From a virus, in IMG/VR virus record IMGVR_UViG_3300050821_010968, positions 1 to 64,000 of that record: a stretch of 64,000 bases of DNA; one strand, written 5' to 3'. The notes beneath the pieces were generated by a model. The model saw nothing but the letters and a program-made list of their open reading frames with translations. It searched no databases and had not been told where the DNA came from. Position 1 is the stretch's first letter; each line of letters starts with the position of its first letter. A program made the translations under genes and the position numbers. This document shows, piece by piece, positions 16,152 through 23,559 of this stretch.

Positions 16152-16672
16152 CAATTGATTCGACGAAAGAATGGGATCGACATTTACCAGAGGTGCAACA
16201 GACACTCATTAATTTGAAGTCTGAGAAAACGATGCATACAGAGAAGTGGGATCGCCGTTTTCTCGAACTAGCTAAACTGGTTGCAAACTGGAGTCACGAC
16301 CCATCAACAAAATGTGGCGCTGTTATTGTCCGCGCTGATCGAACAATCGCATCATTGGGTTATAATGGACTCTCTCGAAAAACTCCAGATAACCTAGAAT
16401 TCTACCAGAATCGGGAAGAAAAATATTCCCGCATCATCCACGCAGAAATGAATGCGGTGCTTGCACTACAGGAGCGTGCGGTCGATTATACTTTATATAC
16501 GTGGCCTCTTCTCTGCTGCGAACGTTGCGCTGTCCATATGATTCAGGCAGGCATTACGCGTGTGGTCGCACCGGAAGCCTCTGAAGATGCTTTGAAACGC
16601 TGGCAAACATCTCTCTTGAATTCTCTCAAATATTTTCGCGAAGCTGGAGTCGCAACTACGATTATAAAATGA
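16148..16672 (+). CDS. deoxycytidylate (dCMP) deaminase-type zinc deaminase
   Basis: Deaminates dCMP to dUMP for dTMP synthesis. HAEMNAVL holds the zinc-binding His and catalytic Glu, and CCERCAVHMIQAGI holds the zinc-binding CxxC; the usual Pro before the first Cys is replaced by Cys. CGAVIVRADRTIASLGYNG is the typical N-terminal strand. The TTG at 16148 overlaps the previous stop, like other coupled starts here; the ATG at 16232 (MHTEKWDRRFLELA) fits the family's usual N-terminus and is a real alternative, giving 146 residues. Confidence 0.9.
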   Translation: MTIDSTKEWDRHLPEVQQTLINLKSEKTMHTEKWDRRFLELAKLVANWSHDPSTKCGAVIVRADRTIASLGYNGLSRKTPDNLEFYQNREEKYSRIIHAEMNAVLALQERAVDYTLYTWPLLCCERCAVHMIQAGITRVVAPEASEDALKRWQTSLLNSLKYFREAGVATTIIK

Positions 16673-17217
16673 TCTCGCTTGCTAACATTCAAAGTCACGG
16701 ACTTGTAGGACATTACGAACGCAAAGGCATCTATGCGGTCGATGAGATACTTCCGTTTGTCCGGCATGATGATGAATGGGTGTTATTCGACGGCGACGAG
16801 GTCAAGATGAGTTCGGCGCGCTACCATCTTTTCACGCGGCAAACGGCTTGCCAGAAGTGTGGAATCATCGGACTTTTCTTTGCGAAGGAAAGATCGGTGT
16901 TTCGCGATAAACGTACACCGGGAAAATTCTATCCAAGCAGCCACAGATTTCATTTTAATCTGTACGGAATAAACGCTCGCGGACATCAGGTGATGCTCAC
17001 CAAGGACCACATCATGCCCCGTGCGCATGGTGGATCAGATGAACAAAGTAATTTCCAAACTCTATGTGCACCTTGCAATAGTCGCAAACGTGATCGTCTT
17101 CCGAATGAGACAGATCATGAGTATGCAGAGCGCAGGAAATTAGAACTTAAAATTGAGAAAGAGCGGAACGCAAAACCGTCTATGCACAAAGGTGTCAATA
17201 GTTCTCACTATCCTTGA
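16669..17217 (+). CDS. HNH endonuclease
   Basis: A 182-residue protein. LTKDHIMPRAHGG, then SNFQTLCAPCNSRKRD, is a clear HNH nuclease core: DH, the N of SNFQ, CxxCN. An additional CQKCGIIG near residue 57 may complete zinc binding. It may be a homing-type enzyme or a phage DNA-processing nuclease. ATGA overlap with the deaminase gene; last gene of the operon. Confidence 0.88.
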   Translation: MISLANIQSHGLVGHYERKGIYAVDEILPFVRHDDEWVLFDGDEVKMSSARYHLFTRQTACQKCGIIGLFFAKERSVFRDKRTPGKFYPSSHRFHFNLYGINARGHQVMLTKDHIMPRAHGGSDEQSNFQTLCAPCNSRKRDRLPNETDHEYAERRKLELKIEKERNAKPSMHKGVNSSHYP

Positions 17218-17224
17218 GAAAATT

Positions 17225-17257
17225 TTTAAATCCCGACACTTGCGGTCAGATAGAATC
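17225..17257 (+). promoter_or_regulatory. weak class I-like promoter
   Basis: A -10-like TTTAAA (17225-17230), followed by the right half-site CGACA (17234-17238) and GAATC (17253-17257), mirrors the order seen at gcrA and at 57067. The -35 (TTCTCA, 17 nt upstream) is poor and no left half-site is visible, so this is tentative. Confidence 0.4.
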
Positions 17258-17299
17258 CATCATAGCCTTCCCTCTCCAATTCACTTGAAGGGGTTCAAT

Positions 17300-17836
17300 A
17301 TGGCTGCCAAATCCAAACCGCTGGTTCTGGGCTGCGACGCAATCGACACAGCAACCGGCTGCAAAGGTCGGCTGACAATTCGCTATGATCAGTTCAATGG
17401 GAACATCATGTGGGCTCTCCAGCCCATGGTTCCCAAAGGCAAAAACGAAATCCCGGAAGCCTACTTCATCGATCACTTTACTCTCCGACGCACGGGCGAC
17501 GGCGTTTCAGGGTCTGTTCCGCCCATCGACGACACTGTTACGATCCAGATCGGCGATAAAGTCGAGGATATACTCACTCACTATCAAGGCGTTGTGATGG
17601 AAAAATGTACCTATCTCAATGGGTGCGTACGCTTTTCCGTCCATGGGGAAATTCCCAAAGACAGCGAAAATGGTCTTCCGCCAAAGGGAATTGCGTTCGA
17701 ACACCAGCGCCTCAAACGTATCGGAGAGGGTATTCCACGGCCTGAAGGCGCGGAGCCGGAAAAAGCCGGACAGAAATCTGACAAAAGACCCACTGGTGGT
17801 CCAAGCTTCAAAGTGAGTTCTCTGGAACGGCGCTGA
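17300..17836 (+). CDS. hypothetical protein
   Basis: A 178-residue protein (MAAKSKPLVLGCDAIDTATG...), with a beta-rich first 120 residues and a Lys/Gly/Pro-rich, probably disordered, tail. The ATG at 17300 has AAGGGG upstream; the frame continues further up but without a site. It stands as a single-gene unit between a weak promoter and two hairpins. Some beta-rich phage proteins of this length are carbohydrate- or nucleic-acid-binding, but no match is claimed. Confidence 0.75.
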   Translation: MAAKSKPLVLGCDAIDTATGCKGRLTIRYDQFNGNIMWALQPMVPKGKNEIPEAYFIDHFTLRRTGDGVSGSVPPIDDTVTIQIGDKVEDILTHYQGVVMEKCTYLNGCVRFSVHGEIPKDSENGLPPKGIAFEHQRLKRIGEGIPRPEGAEPEKAGQKSDKRPTGGPSFKVSSLERR

Positions 17837-17842
17837 CCTCTT

Positions 17843-17909
17843 GCCATCGTCAAAAACCCCTCGGGCGATGGTCAAGTCGATGCTGAGGGACGTGACTCCT
17901 GCGTCCCTC
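17843..17909 (+). terminator. two hairpins, likely transcription terminator
   Basis: Hairpin 1 pairs 17843-17849 with 17866-17872 (7 bp, 16-nt loop). Hairpin 2 is stronger: GAGGGACG (17885-17892) pairs perfectly with CGTCCCTC (17902-17909) around a 9-nt loop. The following CATTGACTTTT gives only a short T run, and the next promoter begins 3 nt later, so termination may be partial. Confidence 0.55.
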
Positions 17910-17911
17910 CA

Positions 17912-17956
17912 TTGACTTTTCCGACTGGTCCGGTCATAAAGATCGACAGAGGATTC
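17912..17956 (+). promoter_or_regulatory. class I promoter with imperfect palindrome
   Basis: -35 TTGACT (17912-17917), 17 nt, -10 CATAAA (17935-17940). The operator is GGTCA-N7-CGACA (17932-17948), with one changed left-arm base, followed by GATTC at 17952-17956. It starts immediately after a terminator-like hairpin. Confidence 0.7.
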
Positions 17957-17957
17957 G

Positions 17958-18668
17958 ATGTCATCCGAACGCGCACCAGTTATTCAGCCTGACGACAATC
18001 TCCCGACTCTCACACTTCCTCATAGTGTGATCGAAGAGGGCTATCGTGAAGTCGTACGTGTGTGGGTCAAAGAGACACCCGGGACACGCAAGAAATCGAT
18101 TGCGTGTACGGTTCGCACCGTCTTCCAGAATTTCGATGGTTGGGCCGATACGCTGGTGACTTTGGCGCGCAACATCGTCCAAGACTTTCGTGATCCGAAT
18201 GGAACCGAGACAAAAGACGATCTTGACGCAATGGCTTTCGGCCTTCTCATGCAGGCAGCGGAAACCATTCCTGCGAATGCACAGATCGAAGAATTGCGTG
18301 ACGAGATGGAAGGGCCAATTCAGCCTATCCATGAAGTCGAAGTAAATACAGGCGCAGCAAATCATCCCGGCTTGATCGAAATTCCACTTTCCGTGCTGCA
18401 AGACTCGGAATGGAGGCAATTGATTTCCGTCTGGTATCTCGCTGAGGTGCAGGATTGCGAGGGATGCGGAAACGATCATGATGAGCAAACAATCATTTCC
18501 GGAAGCGAAGCCCCACTTTCAGCCGAGAAGTTCGGAGAGCTTTTAGCGACGCTGGCAAAGGCGCATGCGGAAGGCACAACGAAAAGCGAAACGGAGCGCT
18601 TGAAGTTTCGAGGCGTCGTCGAGAAATCCTTTTACGAATCCATGTCAAGAGGATTGTCGAAAGCATGA
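17958..18668 (+). CDS. hypothetical protein, paralogue of 31905-32570
   Basis: A 236-residue acidic protein. The second half shares with the protein at 31905 the series NHPGxIExP, ISVWY/ASLWI, CEGCGNDH/CPDCHNHH, then AEKFGELLA/AKKFGEMLA and a closing ESFYESMS/ESAFHEAMS. The CxxC plus His suggests a metal site. The pair marks an old duplication 14 kb apart. First gene after a class I promoter. Function unknown. Confidence 0.8.
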   Translation: MSSERAPVIQPDDNLPTLTLPHSVIEEGYREVVRVWVKETPGTRKKSIACTVRTVFQNFDGWADTLVTLARNIVQDFRDPNGTETKDDLDAMAFGLLMQAAETIPANAQIEELRDEMEGPIQPIHEVEVNTGAANHPGLIEIPLSVLQDSEWRQLISVWYLAEVQDCEGCGNDHDEQTIISGSEAPLSAEKFGELLATLAKAHAEGTTKSETERLKFRGVVEKSFYESMSRGLSKA

Positions 18669-18937
18669 GCCGTACGCCACAGCATCAGAGATGTCCGTTC
18701 TGCTTATCCAGACTTGATGGGAGCACTGAAGTCACTGGTGAAGATGCGCAGCCGAAAGAGGGCGATATTGGAATCTGCTGTTACTGCGGCGGTTACGTCT
18801 GTTACGACAAGTTCGATATGATCCGTGCTTTGTCGAACGATGAACTGGAAGGTCTGACGGAAATAGAACGGACTCAGATGATTCAGGCATCCGCACGGAT
18901 TGCGGAATTCAACCAACTATATCCGAGGCAAATATGA
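18665..18937 (+). CDS. zinc-ribbon small protein
   Basis: A 90-residue protein with RCPFCLSRL and GICCYCGGYVC, a clear zinc ribbon, followed by a helical, acidic tail. ATGA overlap with the previous gene. Function unknown. Confidence 0.7.
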   Translation: MSRTPQHQRCPFCLSRLDGSTEVTGEDAQPKEGDIGICCYCGGYVCYDKFDMIRALSNDELEGLTEIERTQMIQASARIAEFNQLYPRQI

Positions 18938-19200
18938 CGAATAAAATTCTGACGCCACGCGAAATCCTCGACTTGCCGATGGACGATAATGATGCACGTG
19001 CTTCGACAATCCGCGATTATTTCATCAAGATCGCTCAAACGGTCTGGATCGAAGGTGAGGGATTTAGCGGCAAACGTCCGTTCGGTAATAGCGGATGGCA
19101 TCATGAGCCTTTTGCTGCCTTGATCAAAGCTGGATTGCTCGAAGAAGGTGATTACGAGACCGGCATCCATCTAGTCAAAGAAGCTTTGTTGGAATTATAG
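18934..19200 (+). CDS. small conserved phage-type protein
   Basis: An 88-residue protein with KRPFGNSGWHHEPFAALIKAG, a segment (RPFGxSxW...L.KAG) shared by many small phage proteins of unknown role. The C-terminus is acidic and helical. ATGA overlap with the zinc-ribbon gene. Last gene before a class II promoter. Confidence 0.7.
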   Translation: MTNKILTPREILDLPMDDNDARASTIRDYFIKIAQTVWIEGEGFSGKRPFGNSGWHHEPFAALIKAGLLEEGDYETGIHLVKEALLEL

Positions 19201-19211
19201 GCGTCGGAGGG

Positions 19212-19239
19212 TTGACAATGGAGCGGTGACCACTAAAGA
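19212..19239 (+). promoter_or_regulatory. class II promoter (shortened block)
   Basis: -35 TTGACA (19212-19217), 16 nt, -10 TAAAGA (19234-19239). Upstream GGCGTCGGAGGG resembles only the right half of the class II block. No GANTC before the ATG at 19267. Confidence 0.65.
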
Positions 19240-19266
19240 TCGGTTCACCAATTAGAGGGAATTCCA

Positions 19267-19707
19267 ATGTCCGATACGCCTGCACCCGCTCCCACCACCG
19301 ACGCCACTTCTTTTCTCGATACCGTCAAAAACGCAATCGATCAGGCACATGCCAACGGCACCATCATGAATGGCGCTCGCGACGTGATCGCCGGACGTGA
19401 AAACACACGGCGCACGCAATTGCTTGTCTCTGCATTCGACAAACTCGTCCAACTCGACAAGGATTACAACGCGATCAACAAGGCCGACAACTCGGTCTTT
19501 ACGACCACCGATCCTGCCGAAAAACCGACCGAGACGTTCACTCCGAAACGCCGTCAGGAAATCCAGAAGGCGAAAAAGAATCGCGACGATCTCGTTCAGG
19601 CGATCAACAATGCCCTCACCAGCGCAAATTACGATGCGCTCGAAAAGGCGATGAAAAAAGGCGGCGATCAAAAAGGTGCGCCTGCCGGAACTGATTCCGG
19701 AGACTGA
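19267..19707 (+). CDS. hypothetical helical protein
   Basis: A 146-residue protein with a Pro/Ala/Thr-rich first 15 residues, then predicted helices with Lys/Asp-rich surfaces (FTPKRRQEIQKAKKNRDDL) and a Gly-rich end. AGAGGGA precedes the ATG. Codons are strongly C-ending, which often marks a highly expressed gene. Function unknown. Confidence 0.75.
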   Translation: MSDTPAPAPTTDATSFLDTVKNAIDQAHANGTIMNGARDVIAGRENTRRTQLLVSAFDKLVQLDKDYNAINKADNSVFTTTDPAEKPTETFTPKRRQEIQKAKKNRDDLVQAINNALTSANYDALEKAMKKGGDQKGAPAGTDSGD

Positions 19708-19710
19708 TCT

Positions 19711-19911
19711 GTGTTCGACGCTTTGAAACGTTGGAAATGTCGCCAGTGCTTCGGCACTGGCGAACAGATCGTCGGCGGCAAGATCATTCGCTGCCTGACA
19801 TGCGACGGCACCGGCAACGCCATGGTCGATGGGGCCGAAGAACGCCATAAGCGCGAACTGGCCCGAATCAAAAAAGGCAAGCAGGCGTCGTGGTTGGATC
19901 ACTTCCGCTAA
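19711..19911 (+). CDS. DnaJ-type zinc-finger small protein
   Basis: A 66-residue protein starting at GTG, with CRQCFGTGEQI and CLTCDGTGNAM, the CxxCxGxG pair of the DnaJ zinc domain, then a basic helix. It lies 3 nt after the previous gene and shares its stop with the next ATG (TAATG). Confidence 0.72.
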   Translation: MFDALKRWKCRQCFGTGEQIVGGKIIRCLTCDGTGNAMVDGAEERHKRELARIKKGKQASWLDHFR

Positions 19912-20489
19912 TGCAAGCGCTCGCCGATTTCGCTGCAAGTGTCGAACGACACGTTCGAGAAACGCATCTTGATGTCATCATAGGTCTTCTCGACGAACTC
20001 GAACGGCGCATCGACCGAGCCGAAGAAATTGCAAAGCGCTGTTCTTATCGCGCCGCACTTAGCGATTACACTTATATGAAAATATTTGCGCATCATATGC
20101 GCAAGCATCTTCACGATTCCAGCGGCGACACCGCCATCCGCTTTAGCGATAGACTTGCCGATGCCGAGAGAAATATTCGTGGCATGCGGATCGGCATGTA
20201 CGATAATGTTTGCTTGAAGTGTGCAGCCTGCCAATCTCGCGTGAAACCGTGGCCCGATCATACAGTTTTCAATCACGCACCGATTATCGAACCCGTTGTA
20301 GACATTTTTGGCAAACCTTATCAGAGGCATAGAACCTTCTCGTTGAATGAGGTTGCAAAACTAGGTGGTCGTACACTTGTTTATGGTCACAGGCATTCCG
20401 AATTCCTTCCGGCGTCTCATGATAGTATCCGGATACATGAATTGCCAAATGGCAAGTACGCCGTCGATATCGAGACAATGCCCCCTTAA
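19911..20489 (+). CDS. hypothetical protein
   Basis: A 192-residue protein. The first 110 residues are helical (ADFAASVERHVRETHLDVIIG...); CLKCAACQ near residue 104 could bind zinc; and the rest is beta-rich. Start fixed by the TAATG overlap. No family recognised. Confidence 0.72.
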   Translation: MQALADFAASVERHVRETHLDVIIGLLDELERRIDRAEEIAKRCSYRAALSDYTYMKIFAHHMRKHLHDSSGDTAIRFSDRLADAERNIRGMRIGMYDNVCLKCAACQSRVKPWPDHTVFNHAPIIEPVVDIFGKPYQRHRTFSLNEVAKLGGRTLVYGHRHSEFLPASHDSIRIHELPNGKYAVDIETMPP

Positions 20490-20495
20490 AAATAA

Positions 20496-20538
20496 TTGGC
20501 TCTCGCTAGTTGACAATGAAATCCTAGTTCGGTATACC
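20496..20538 (+). promoter_or_regulatory. class II promoter of the ardC operon
   Basis: TTGGCTCTCGCTAG runs into the -35 TTGACA (20510-20515), followed by 17 nt and the -10 TATACC (20533-20538). The ArdC start codon is 33 nt after the -10. No GANTC in the leader. Confidence 0.75.
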
Positions 20539-20571
20539 CCCATCCAACGAATTCAAGAAGGGGTCGCAGAC

Positions 20572-21564
20572 ATGGCAAAGAAGAGCTTCAAAAAGTCCTC
20601 AAAAACCGAGGCCGAGACCCCGAAAATCGACCTTTACGAGAAGGTCACGCAATCCATCATCAATGCCCTCGAAGCCGGTGTGCGCCCGTGGATGCGCCCA
20701 TGGAACGGCCCGGAGGGTTGTGGTGGGCTGCCGATCCGCGCCAATGGGCAATTTTACAGCGGCATCAACGTGGTGCTTCTGTGGACGGCTGCCGAGGTCA
20801 AAGGCTTCTCGAATGCCCGCTGGATGACCTTCAATCAGGCCAAGGAGCTTGGCGGCATGGTTCGCAAGGGCGAAAAGGCAACCATGATCGTCTATGCCAG
20901 CCGATTCGTGCCCAAAGACGAGAAGGCGCGCGCCGAGCGCGACGGTGACAAGGCCCGCGAAATCTCCATGCTCAAGCAATATTTCGTCTTCAACGTCGAG
21001 CAGGTCGAAGGGCTGCCGGAAAACTATTACGGTAAGCCTTCCAAGACGCCAGAGACGACCAAGGCGAAACTGGAACGCCTCGATCACATCGAAGCGTACT
21101 TCGCCGCTACGAAGGCTGATGTTCGCCATGGCGGCAATCAGGCCTTCTGGTCGCCGGGCGAAGACTTCATCAAACTGCCCGAACTCGATACCTTCAAGGA
21201 TGTCGAATCCTATTACGCCACGAAGGGTCACGAGTTTGTCCATTGGACAGGCGGCAAAAGCCGTCTCAATCGCGACTACTCAACCCGTTTCGGGTCCGAG
21301 GCGTACGCGGCGGAAGAACTCGTCGCCGAAATGGGATCGGCATTTCTCTGCGCCGTCCTCGGCATCACGCCGGAGGTTCGCGAGGACCATGCGCAATATC
21401 TCGGTCACTGGCTGAAAGTCCTGCGCGACGACAAACGCTTCATCTTCACGGCTGCGGGTGCAGCACAGAAAGCCGTTACGTTCCTCAACGGATTCAGCGG
21501 CACTAAGGATGTCATACCGGAGAACGATGAGCCGAGCGAAACCGAAGCGCAGGAGGCCGCATGA
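20572..21564 (+). CDS. ArdC-like antirestriction protein (ssDNA-binding domain plus metallopeptidase)
   Basis: A 330-residue protein. Residues 20-150 match the ArdC N-terminal domain (YEKVTQSIINALEAG...PWMRPWN, GINVVLLW, W-MTFNQAKELG, VRKGEKATMIVY), which binds single-stranded DNA. The C-terminal domain is a zinc peptidase with GHEFVHW (HExxH at 220-224) and AEELVAEMGSAFL giving the third ligand. The family protects incoming DNA from restriction. AAGGGG sits 8 nt before the ATG; upstream in-frame ATGs lie before the promoter and are not used. Confidence 0.93.
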   Translation: MAKKSFKKSSKTEAETPKIDLYEKVTQSIINALEAGVRPWMRPWNGPEGCGGLPIRANGQFYSGINVVLLWTAAEVKGFSNARWMTFNQAKELGGMVRKGEKATMIVYASRFVPKDEKARAERDGDKAREISMLKQYFVFNVEQVEGLPENYYGKPSKTPETTKAKLERLDHIEAYFAATKADVRHGGNQAFWSPGEDFIKLPELDTFKDVESYYATKGHEFVHWTGGKSRLNRDYSTRFGSEAYAAEELVAEMGSAFLCAVLGITPEVREDHAQYLGHWLKVLRDDKRFIFTAAGAAQKAVTFLNGFSGTKDVIPENDEPSETEAQEAA

Positions 21565-21893
21565 TGAAGGATGATACGCTCGAAGCTGCTCTCGTGCTCG
21601 CAACAAATCTCACAGACAAACGTCGTGAGATAGACTCCATTATGATGGTGGCAGTCAACAAAATCGAAGGACTGGTCATGGAGGTTGAATCTCTTCGCCG
21701 TCTCCTCATCCGCGCCGATTCCATCATCAATAGAATGTCTCCATACCTTGGCAAAATGGCTATCGATGCAGACGGTCTTCGCGATCTGAATGACCATGGA
21801 ATCGAGATGCACAATCGTGGGATCGGAGGTCCAATCCCCAAGAAAAAGCGACTAGCCTCCAATCGGCGCTCCACAAACCGGGGCAGTTTCTGA
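21561..21893 (+). CDS. hypothetical protein
   Basis: A 110-residue protein. The first 70 residues are helical with a heptad look (IEGLVMEVESLRRLLIRADSI), probably a coiled coil; the C-terminus is basic (PKKKRLASNRRSTNR). Two ATGs overlap the ardC stop. Function unknown. Confidence 0.7.
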   Translation: MMKDDTLEAALVLATNLTDKRREIDSIMMVAVNKIEGLVMEVESLRRLLIRADSIINRMSPYLGKMAIDADGLRDLNDHGIEMHNRGIGGPIPKKKRLASNRRSTNRGSF

Positions 21894-21894
21894 G

Positions 21895-22170
21895 ATGCCA
21901 CGTGATCCTCTTCCAGATATTGGCGAATGGAAATTGTTCGACCGGGACAGGATCGGTACGCAATTCCAATATCGCAATCCGCGCTATGAAGCGTACATCT
22001 GTGAGTCCAGATACTGGACATGGGAAGATGAACGTCAAGTAAAGAAATCTCGCTGGACCATTTGTGTTCGCGGATTCTTCACAATTGGAAAAAACGGACA
22101 TGTGCGTTATTTCAAGACGCCGGAAGGTGCGATACGGGCGCTTGAAGCTGAGCATGAGGCAATGGGATGA
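21895..22170 (+). CDS. hypothetical protein
   Basis: A 91-residue beta-rich protein with many aromatic residues (YEAYICESRYWTWEDE; RWTICVRGFFTIG), ending in a short helix. Starts one base after the preceding stop. Function unknown. Confidence 0.68.
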   Translation: MPRDPLPDIGEWKLFDRDRIGTQFQYRNPRYEAYICESRYWTWEDERQVKKSRWTICVRGFFTIGKNGHVRYFKTPEGAIRALEAEHEAMG

Positions 22171-22388
22171 ACAATTCTCGCCCTGCATTTCAACTTTACG
22201 CGATAGGAGAAAGTCGAAACGGTTGGAAATTCCGTATGATGAGCAAAACGATCTTTACAGATCGTTCGGTTGCTGAACGATACATTCCAGAGTTCGAAGA
22301 GAAGTGCTGTGACGAGGAGCAATTAGAATCTGCGGTGCCGGGCACTTTGCAAACTTCAATTACCGAATTGGAGCTTTTCGATGACTGA
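22167..22388 (+). CDS. small hypothetical protein
   Basis: A 73-residue acidic protein (MNNSRPAFQLYAIGESRNG...), with KCCDEEQLES in the middle. ATGA overlap with the gene before. Function unknown. Confidence 0.65.
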   Translation: MNNSRPAFQLYAIGESRNGWKFRMMSKTIFTDRSVAERYIPEFEEKCCDEEQLESAVPGTLQTSITELELFDD

Positions 22389-22875
22389 TAATAATCGTCT
22401 CAAACGGACACTCGAATTCGATTTGACGGATGCACCAATCATCGCGCATGCATTTGCGATTGCCGCAACGACGGCGATGATGTGCGGCGCTCCGAACGCG
22501 AAACAGAAAATGATTCGCTATATGGAAATTATCAAACAAGTGATGCCTGTCGAAGCAACATGGTTCGATGACCAACATTGGTGTGAAATTGGTGTTGCAC
22601 TAGGAACAGCGACAGGATTTCTTGTGACGATCTTGCCTCCGAAGTGGGATAAGGATTTTCCAAATCCTTCTAAGATCAATATGTACAAAGGCGGCATTAT
22701 ATCGGTCGTTATCGGTCAGAAAGTTTGGCAGGACAATCGTCTCTGCAAACATACATTGCCGGGCTCGTCCGATGTGAAAGCTCTCCATGATGTCTTGAAG
22801 GAGATCGCGCCGATGAGTTGTGATGCTGCTTATTACGATCTCAACGAATACGTTAGAAAAGGGTGGGCAGCGTGA
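22381..22875 (+). CDS. hypothetical protein
   Basis: A 164-residue protein with a hydrophobic helical segment APIIAHAFAIAATTAMMCG (residues 18-36) and later GVALGTATGFLVTILPP. These may be buried helices or weak membrane contacts. Its ATG lies 8 nt inside the previous gene. No family recognised. Confidence 0.7.
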   Translation: MTDNNRLKRTLEFDLTDAPIIAHAFAIAATTAMMCGAPNAKQKMIRYMEIIKQVMPVEATWFDDQHWCEIGVALGTATGFLVTILPPKWDKDFPNPSKINMYKGGIISVVIGQKVWQDNRLCKHTLPGSSDVKALHDVLKEIAPMSCDAAYYDLNEYVRKGWAA

Positions 22876-23072
22876 ATCTACGAATTTCTCATATTATCGA
22901 GACGATCTTTGTCTGCACTATCTGCTGGCTTCTGATCCTGCTCGGCAAGCATTATCTCACCCCGTGGTATCCATGGAGTGTGGTGATCGAAATCGTGCAA
23001 ACACAGTGGATCGTACCAATTGCCATTGCATTGCCCATTTCGCTGGTTTTTCTTTTCCGCGAGGAGACTTAG
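22872..23072 (+). CDS. small two-span membrane protein
   Basis: A 66-residue protein, nearly all hydrophobic, with spans at about residues 8-25 and 43-61. The GTG at 22872 overlaps the previous stop (GTGA) and is preferred to the upstream ATG at 22863, which would lengthen the overlap. Function unknown. Confidence 0.65.
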   Translation: MNLRISHIIETIFVCTICWLLILLGKHYLTPWYPWSVVIEIVQTQWIVPIAIALPISLVFLFREET

Positions 23073-23077
23073 TGGGG

Positions 23078-23121
23078 GCTGGCGTGCGCGGGTTGACAAT
23101 GCCTTCCGGCTTTGCTAGGTA
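23078..23121 (+). promoter_or_regulatory. class II promoter of the GHKL-protease operon
   Basis: GGCTGGCGTGCGCGGG leads into the -35 TTGACA (23093-23098), 17 nt, -10 TAGGTA (23116-23121). The block is close to that of 28980-29022. No GANTC in the leader. Confidence 0.78.
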
Positions 23122-23146
23122 GAGAAACACTGACGAGGAGACGCTG

Positions 23147-23557
23147 ATGCCATTCAAACTGACCCGAGACGAAATCAAGGCGCGCGACATGATCCTTGTC
23201 GCGCTCAAAGCGGCTCACACAAAGCTCGAAGACGAGATCATCGCCTATAATGAAAAGCTCGCCGATATGGTGGAAGCTGTCGTCGATGCAAAAGACAAAT
23301 ACAACGAGGTTCTCGATGATGCCCGTTCATTCGCGCAGGACGTGGCGGCGCAGGCTGACAGCGACCTTTCGGAAAGGTCCGAACGCTGGCTCGAAGGCGA
23401 CCGAGGGCAGGCTGCCAATTCTTGGAAAGATCATTGGGAAGAACTCGGATTCGGACTCGATGAGATCGATATCGAGTTTCCCGAAGAAATCGAACTGCTC
23501 GATACCGATCATATCGAGAATCTCGAAGAAGCTCCACAATCCGCCGACGAGGCTTGA
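23147..23557 (+). CDS. acidic helical protein
   Basis: A 136-residue protein, very acidic at its end (FPEEIELLDTDHIENLEEAPQSADEA), with helical heptads before it. Its position directly upstream of the GHKL-peptidase, ending 2 nt before that start, suggests a partner or adaptor (inference). GAGGAG upstream of the ATG. Confidence 0.72.
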   Translation: MPFKLTRDEIKARDMILVALKAAHTKLEDEIIAYNEKLADMVEAVVDAKDKYNEVLDDARSFAQDVAAQADSDLSERSERWLEGDRGQAANSWKDHWEELGFGLDEIDIEFPEEIELLDTDHIENLEEAPQSADEA

Positions 23558-23559
23558 AC

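Noticed and set aside
16148-16180. TTGACA at 16149 as a promoter for the dCMP deaminase gene
   Set aside because: No -10-like sequence or class I/II element follows at the right distance, and the gene is coupled to the one before it.
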